Assembly: GCA_016303175.1 (NCBI GenBank)
Contig: JAEDMF010000070.1
Coordinates: 1 to 8,234, forward strand
Direction of reading: 5' to 3'
Length of the DNA: 8,234 nucleotides
From: Bacteroidales bacterium
GTDB lineage: Bacteria > Bacteroidota > Bacteroidia > Bacteroidales > UBA932
The translations under genes and the position numbers were made by a program. This document shows positions 6,841-8,234 of the stretch, one piece after another. Each line of letters starts with the position of its first letter. Positions within the stretch are counted from its first letter, which is position 1. Under the pieces are notes generated by a model. That model had not been told where the DNA came from. It saw nothing but the letters and a program-made list of their open reading frames with translations, and searched no databases.

Positions 6841-8234
6841 TTAATTTGTCTTGGATTTTGTACCGACAGCGGCCTTGCTGCCTGCCTTTTTGGTGGCAGC
6901 TGCCTGTTCTGTCTGTCCTGCCTGTTCTGCCTGTCCTGCCTGTTCTGCCTGTCCTGCTTTCTCGGCTGTTCTTGCTGTACTTGTATTGCCTGCCTTTTGA
7001 GCAGCAGCTGCCTGTCCAGCCTGTCCAGCCTTTCCTGCTGAGCTCTTGAAGTCGGGGAGGTCGCGGCCCTTACCCCATTTGAGCCCCATAGCCTTGAGTG
7101 CGGAAACTCCTGCGGGCGCCAGTTTTAACCCTGTTTCCAGCAGGCAGGGATGATTCATTACAAAGTTCATCCCCGATGATGCCAGATGTTTGATTTTGCC
7201 GTTGTGGTAATGTTGCCGCCAAAGGTATATCTGTTCGGCGAGGTCCACTTTTGCGGGGCATACGCAGCTGCACGAGTGGCAGAGGCTGCACAAAGACAGG
7301 TTTTCTTTATGTGCGCCGGCCACGGGGGTCATACCTAGGTTGATGCCTATGGGTCCGGGTATGAAGTAGGAGTAGGAATAGCCTCCTATGCGCCTGTACA
7401 CGGGGCAGGTGTTCATACAAGCTCCGCAGCGCAGGCAGTTCAGCAGTTTGCGGTGCTCTTTGTCGGCAAGGATGCGGCTGCGCCCGTTGTCCACTATGAC
7501 AATGTGGAATTCACAGCCTTTTTTCGGGGCGGAGTAGTGGGTTGTGTAGGCAGTCACAGCCTGTCCTGTGGCGCTGCGGGCCAGCAGGCGGGTGAAAACT
7601 CCGAGGCTACGTCTGTCGGGGACTATTTTGTCAATTCCGAAGGCGGCTATCTGCAGGGGAGCGCAGGATGTGCCCATGTCGGCATTACCTTCATTGGTGC
7701 ATACTACAACCTCTCCTGTTGAGGCGACTGCGAAGTTGGCTCCTGTCATTGCCGCATCAGCTCCCAGGAATTTCTCCCGCAGGGCACGTCTGGCAACTCT
7801 TGTGAGAAAGGCAGGGTCGTTGAAGAGTTCGCGGGGAATGGCAGCCAAGCCCTCAATGGGTCCCGCCGCGAGCTTGCCGCATCCCGCCTCAATGCCACTC
7901 GCCGCGAGTCTGCCATCTCCCGCTGCCATCTCGGCCCGGGCCTGGGCGAGCATCTGCTCCGGCATTTCAGCAGCGAACAAGTCCGCAATCTGCTCCCTCT
8001 TCACATGCACGGCCGGCAGCACAATGTGGCTGGGCTTGGCCCCCATCAACTGTATAATCCTCTCTCCAAGGTCGCTCTCCACTGCTTCTATTCCCATAGC
8101 CTCCAGATAGGGCACAAGGCCGCACTCTTCGCTCAACATTGATTTGCTTTTGACAAAGTGCCTGACTCCGTGCTCCTTCAGCAGCCCTCCTATGATTTCC
8201 CTGTATTCCCTGGCATCCCGAGCCCAATGCACAG
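6841..8234 (-). CDS. lutB: LutB-type iron-sulfur LUD protein (5' partial)
   Basis: This is the iron-sulfur subunit of the LutABC L-lactate oxidation system. Numbering from the GTG at 8232, the LUD domain includes MTGANFAVASTGEVV (162-176) and TNEGN (179-183). Two [4Fe-4S] motifs follow: C266-LR-C269-GA-C272-MNT-C276-P and C315-SL-C318-HS-C321-SCV-C325-P, the second with an extra C323. The gene runs off the right edge. VHWARDAREY is normally an internal segment of this family, so the GTG is probably not the start and several dozen N-terminal residues are missing. Two additions are unusual: an inserted linker at about 90-135 containing a 12-residue repeat, and a C-terminal tail of about 68 residues (396-463) rich in A, G, Q, K and E. 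The tail follows GRDLPDF, near where the family usually ends. lutC starts six bases downstream; lutA would be expected upstream, beyond the window. Confidence 0.9.
   Translation of the reverse strand, partial: VHWARDAREYREIIGGLLKEHGVRHFVKSKSMLSEECGLVPYLEAMGIEAVESDLGERIIQLMGAKPSHIVLPAVHVKREQIADLFAAEMPEQMLAQARAEMAAGDGRLAASGIEAGCGKLAAGPIEGLAAIPRELFNDPAFLTRVARRALREKFLGADAAMTGANFAVASTGEVVVCTNEGNADMGTSCAPLQIAAFGIDKIVPDRRSLGVFTRLLARSATGQAVTAYTTHYSAPKKGCEFHIVIVDNGRSRILADKEHRKLLNCLRCGACMNTCPVYRRIGGYSYSYFIPGPIGINLGMTPVAGAHKENLSLCSLCHSCSCVCPAKVDLAEQIYLWRQHYHNGKIKHLASSGMNFVMNHPCLLETGLKLAPAGVSALKAMGLKWGKGRDLPDFKSSAGKAGQAGQAAAAQKAGNTSTARTAEKAGQAEQAGQAEQAGQTEQAAATKKAGSKAAVGTKSKTN
6901..6954 (-). repeat. 18-bp perfect or near-perfect triplication in the lutB tail
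   Basis: Three adjacent 18-base units read tgcctgttctgcctgtcc on the + strand (6901-6918, 6919-6936, 6937-6954). The last two are identical and the first differs by one transition at 6912. On the coding strand they encode GQAEQA, GQAEQA and GQTEQA (residues 427-444). The near identity points to recent duplication or active slippage. Confidence 0.92.
7010..7036 (-). repeat. 9-bp tandem repeat at the head of the lutB tail
   Basis: The 9-base unit gcctgtcca occurs twice exactly (7010-7018, 7019-7027), with a third, diverged copy gcctttcct (7028-7036). It encodes the AGQAGQA part of the low-complexity tail. The unit resembles half of the 18-bp unit downstream, so both may stem from one expanding motif. 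Confidence 0.75.
7851..7922 (-). repeat. 36-bp imperfect duplication inside the lutB LUD region
   Basis: Two adjacent 36-base units (7851-7886, 7887-7922) match at 27 of 36 positions. They share cctcaatg at the start, gccgcgag in the middle and cccg at the end. They encode the paired segments GDGRLAASGIEA and GCGKLAAGPIEG (residues 105-128), within a linker between IADLF and the DPAFLTRVARRALREKF helix. The frame is preserved. Confidence 0.8.

Noticed and set aside
6901..7036. Short regularly spaced repeats that could suggest a CRISPR-like array
   Set aside because: The units are directly adjacent with no spacers, have 9- or 18-bp periods and lie in frame inside the lutB coding sequence.
6416..7049. 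Long + strand open frames opposite lutC and the lutB tail, one with a repetitive Leu/Pro/Val-rich product
   Set aside because: These are mirror translations of the repeat-rich, GC-rich coding strand of lutB and lutC. They contain no recognisable domain and the opposite strand has clear family motifs.

Overview
This window looks like a Bacteroidota chromosome fragment, most likely Bacteroidales. The reasons are two consecutive lipoproteins with short MKK-type signal peptides, start codons with no clear Shine-Dalgarno sequence, a tightly packed carbohydrate-degrading gene cluster, and a lactate-utilisation (lut) operon. The genus cannot be read from the sequence. The window is almost entirely coding: no gap exceeds 65 bases, and I see no RNA genes, insertion sequences, CRISPR array, origin or attachment site.

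Left part (1-5192, + strand): three closely spaced genes form a probable operon for extracellular polysaccharide breakdown. The first is a clan GH-A glycoside hydrolase resembling the GH50/agarase-type group, cut off at its 5' end by the window edge. The second is a sialate-O-acetylesterase-like (SASA/SGNH) lipoprotein. The third is a pectate-lyase-like right-handed beta-helix lipoprotein. A backbone-cleaving hydrolase, a deacetylase and a beta-helix protein acting at the cell surface is a logical set for an acetylated polysaccharide. No SusC/SusD pair or regulator lies within view, so a full polysaccharide utilisation locus cannot be claimed.

Right part (5256-8234, - strand): the order of transcription is lutB (5' end beyond the right edge), lutC, then a family-2 glycosyltransferase. 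LutB (LUD domain plus two [4Fe-4S] motifs) and LutC (small LUD protein) belong to the LutABC L-lactate oxidation system; lutA would be expected just beyond the right edge. The glycosyltransferase begins 34 bases after lutC but appears more AT-rich and has no obvious link to lactate metabolism. The two halves converge on a 63-base gap (5193-5255) that lacks a convincing terminator.

The most unusual feature is that both lut genes carry codon-preserving tandem repeats in low-complexity Ala/Gly/Gln/Glu-rich insertions: a 36-bp duplication and an 18-bp triplication in lutB, and a 39-bp near-triplication in lutC. I found no clear evidence for a wholly new system. The repeat-bearing lut genes, the esterase with an altered catalytic block, and the beta-helix protein of unknown substrate are the points worth following up.
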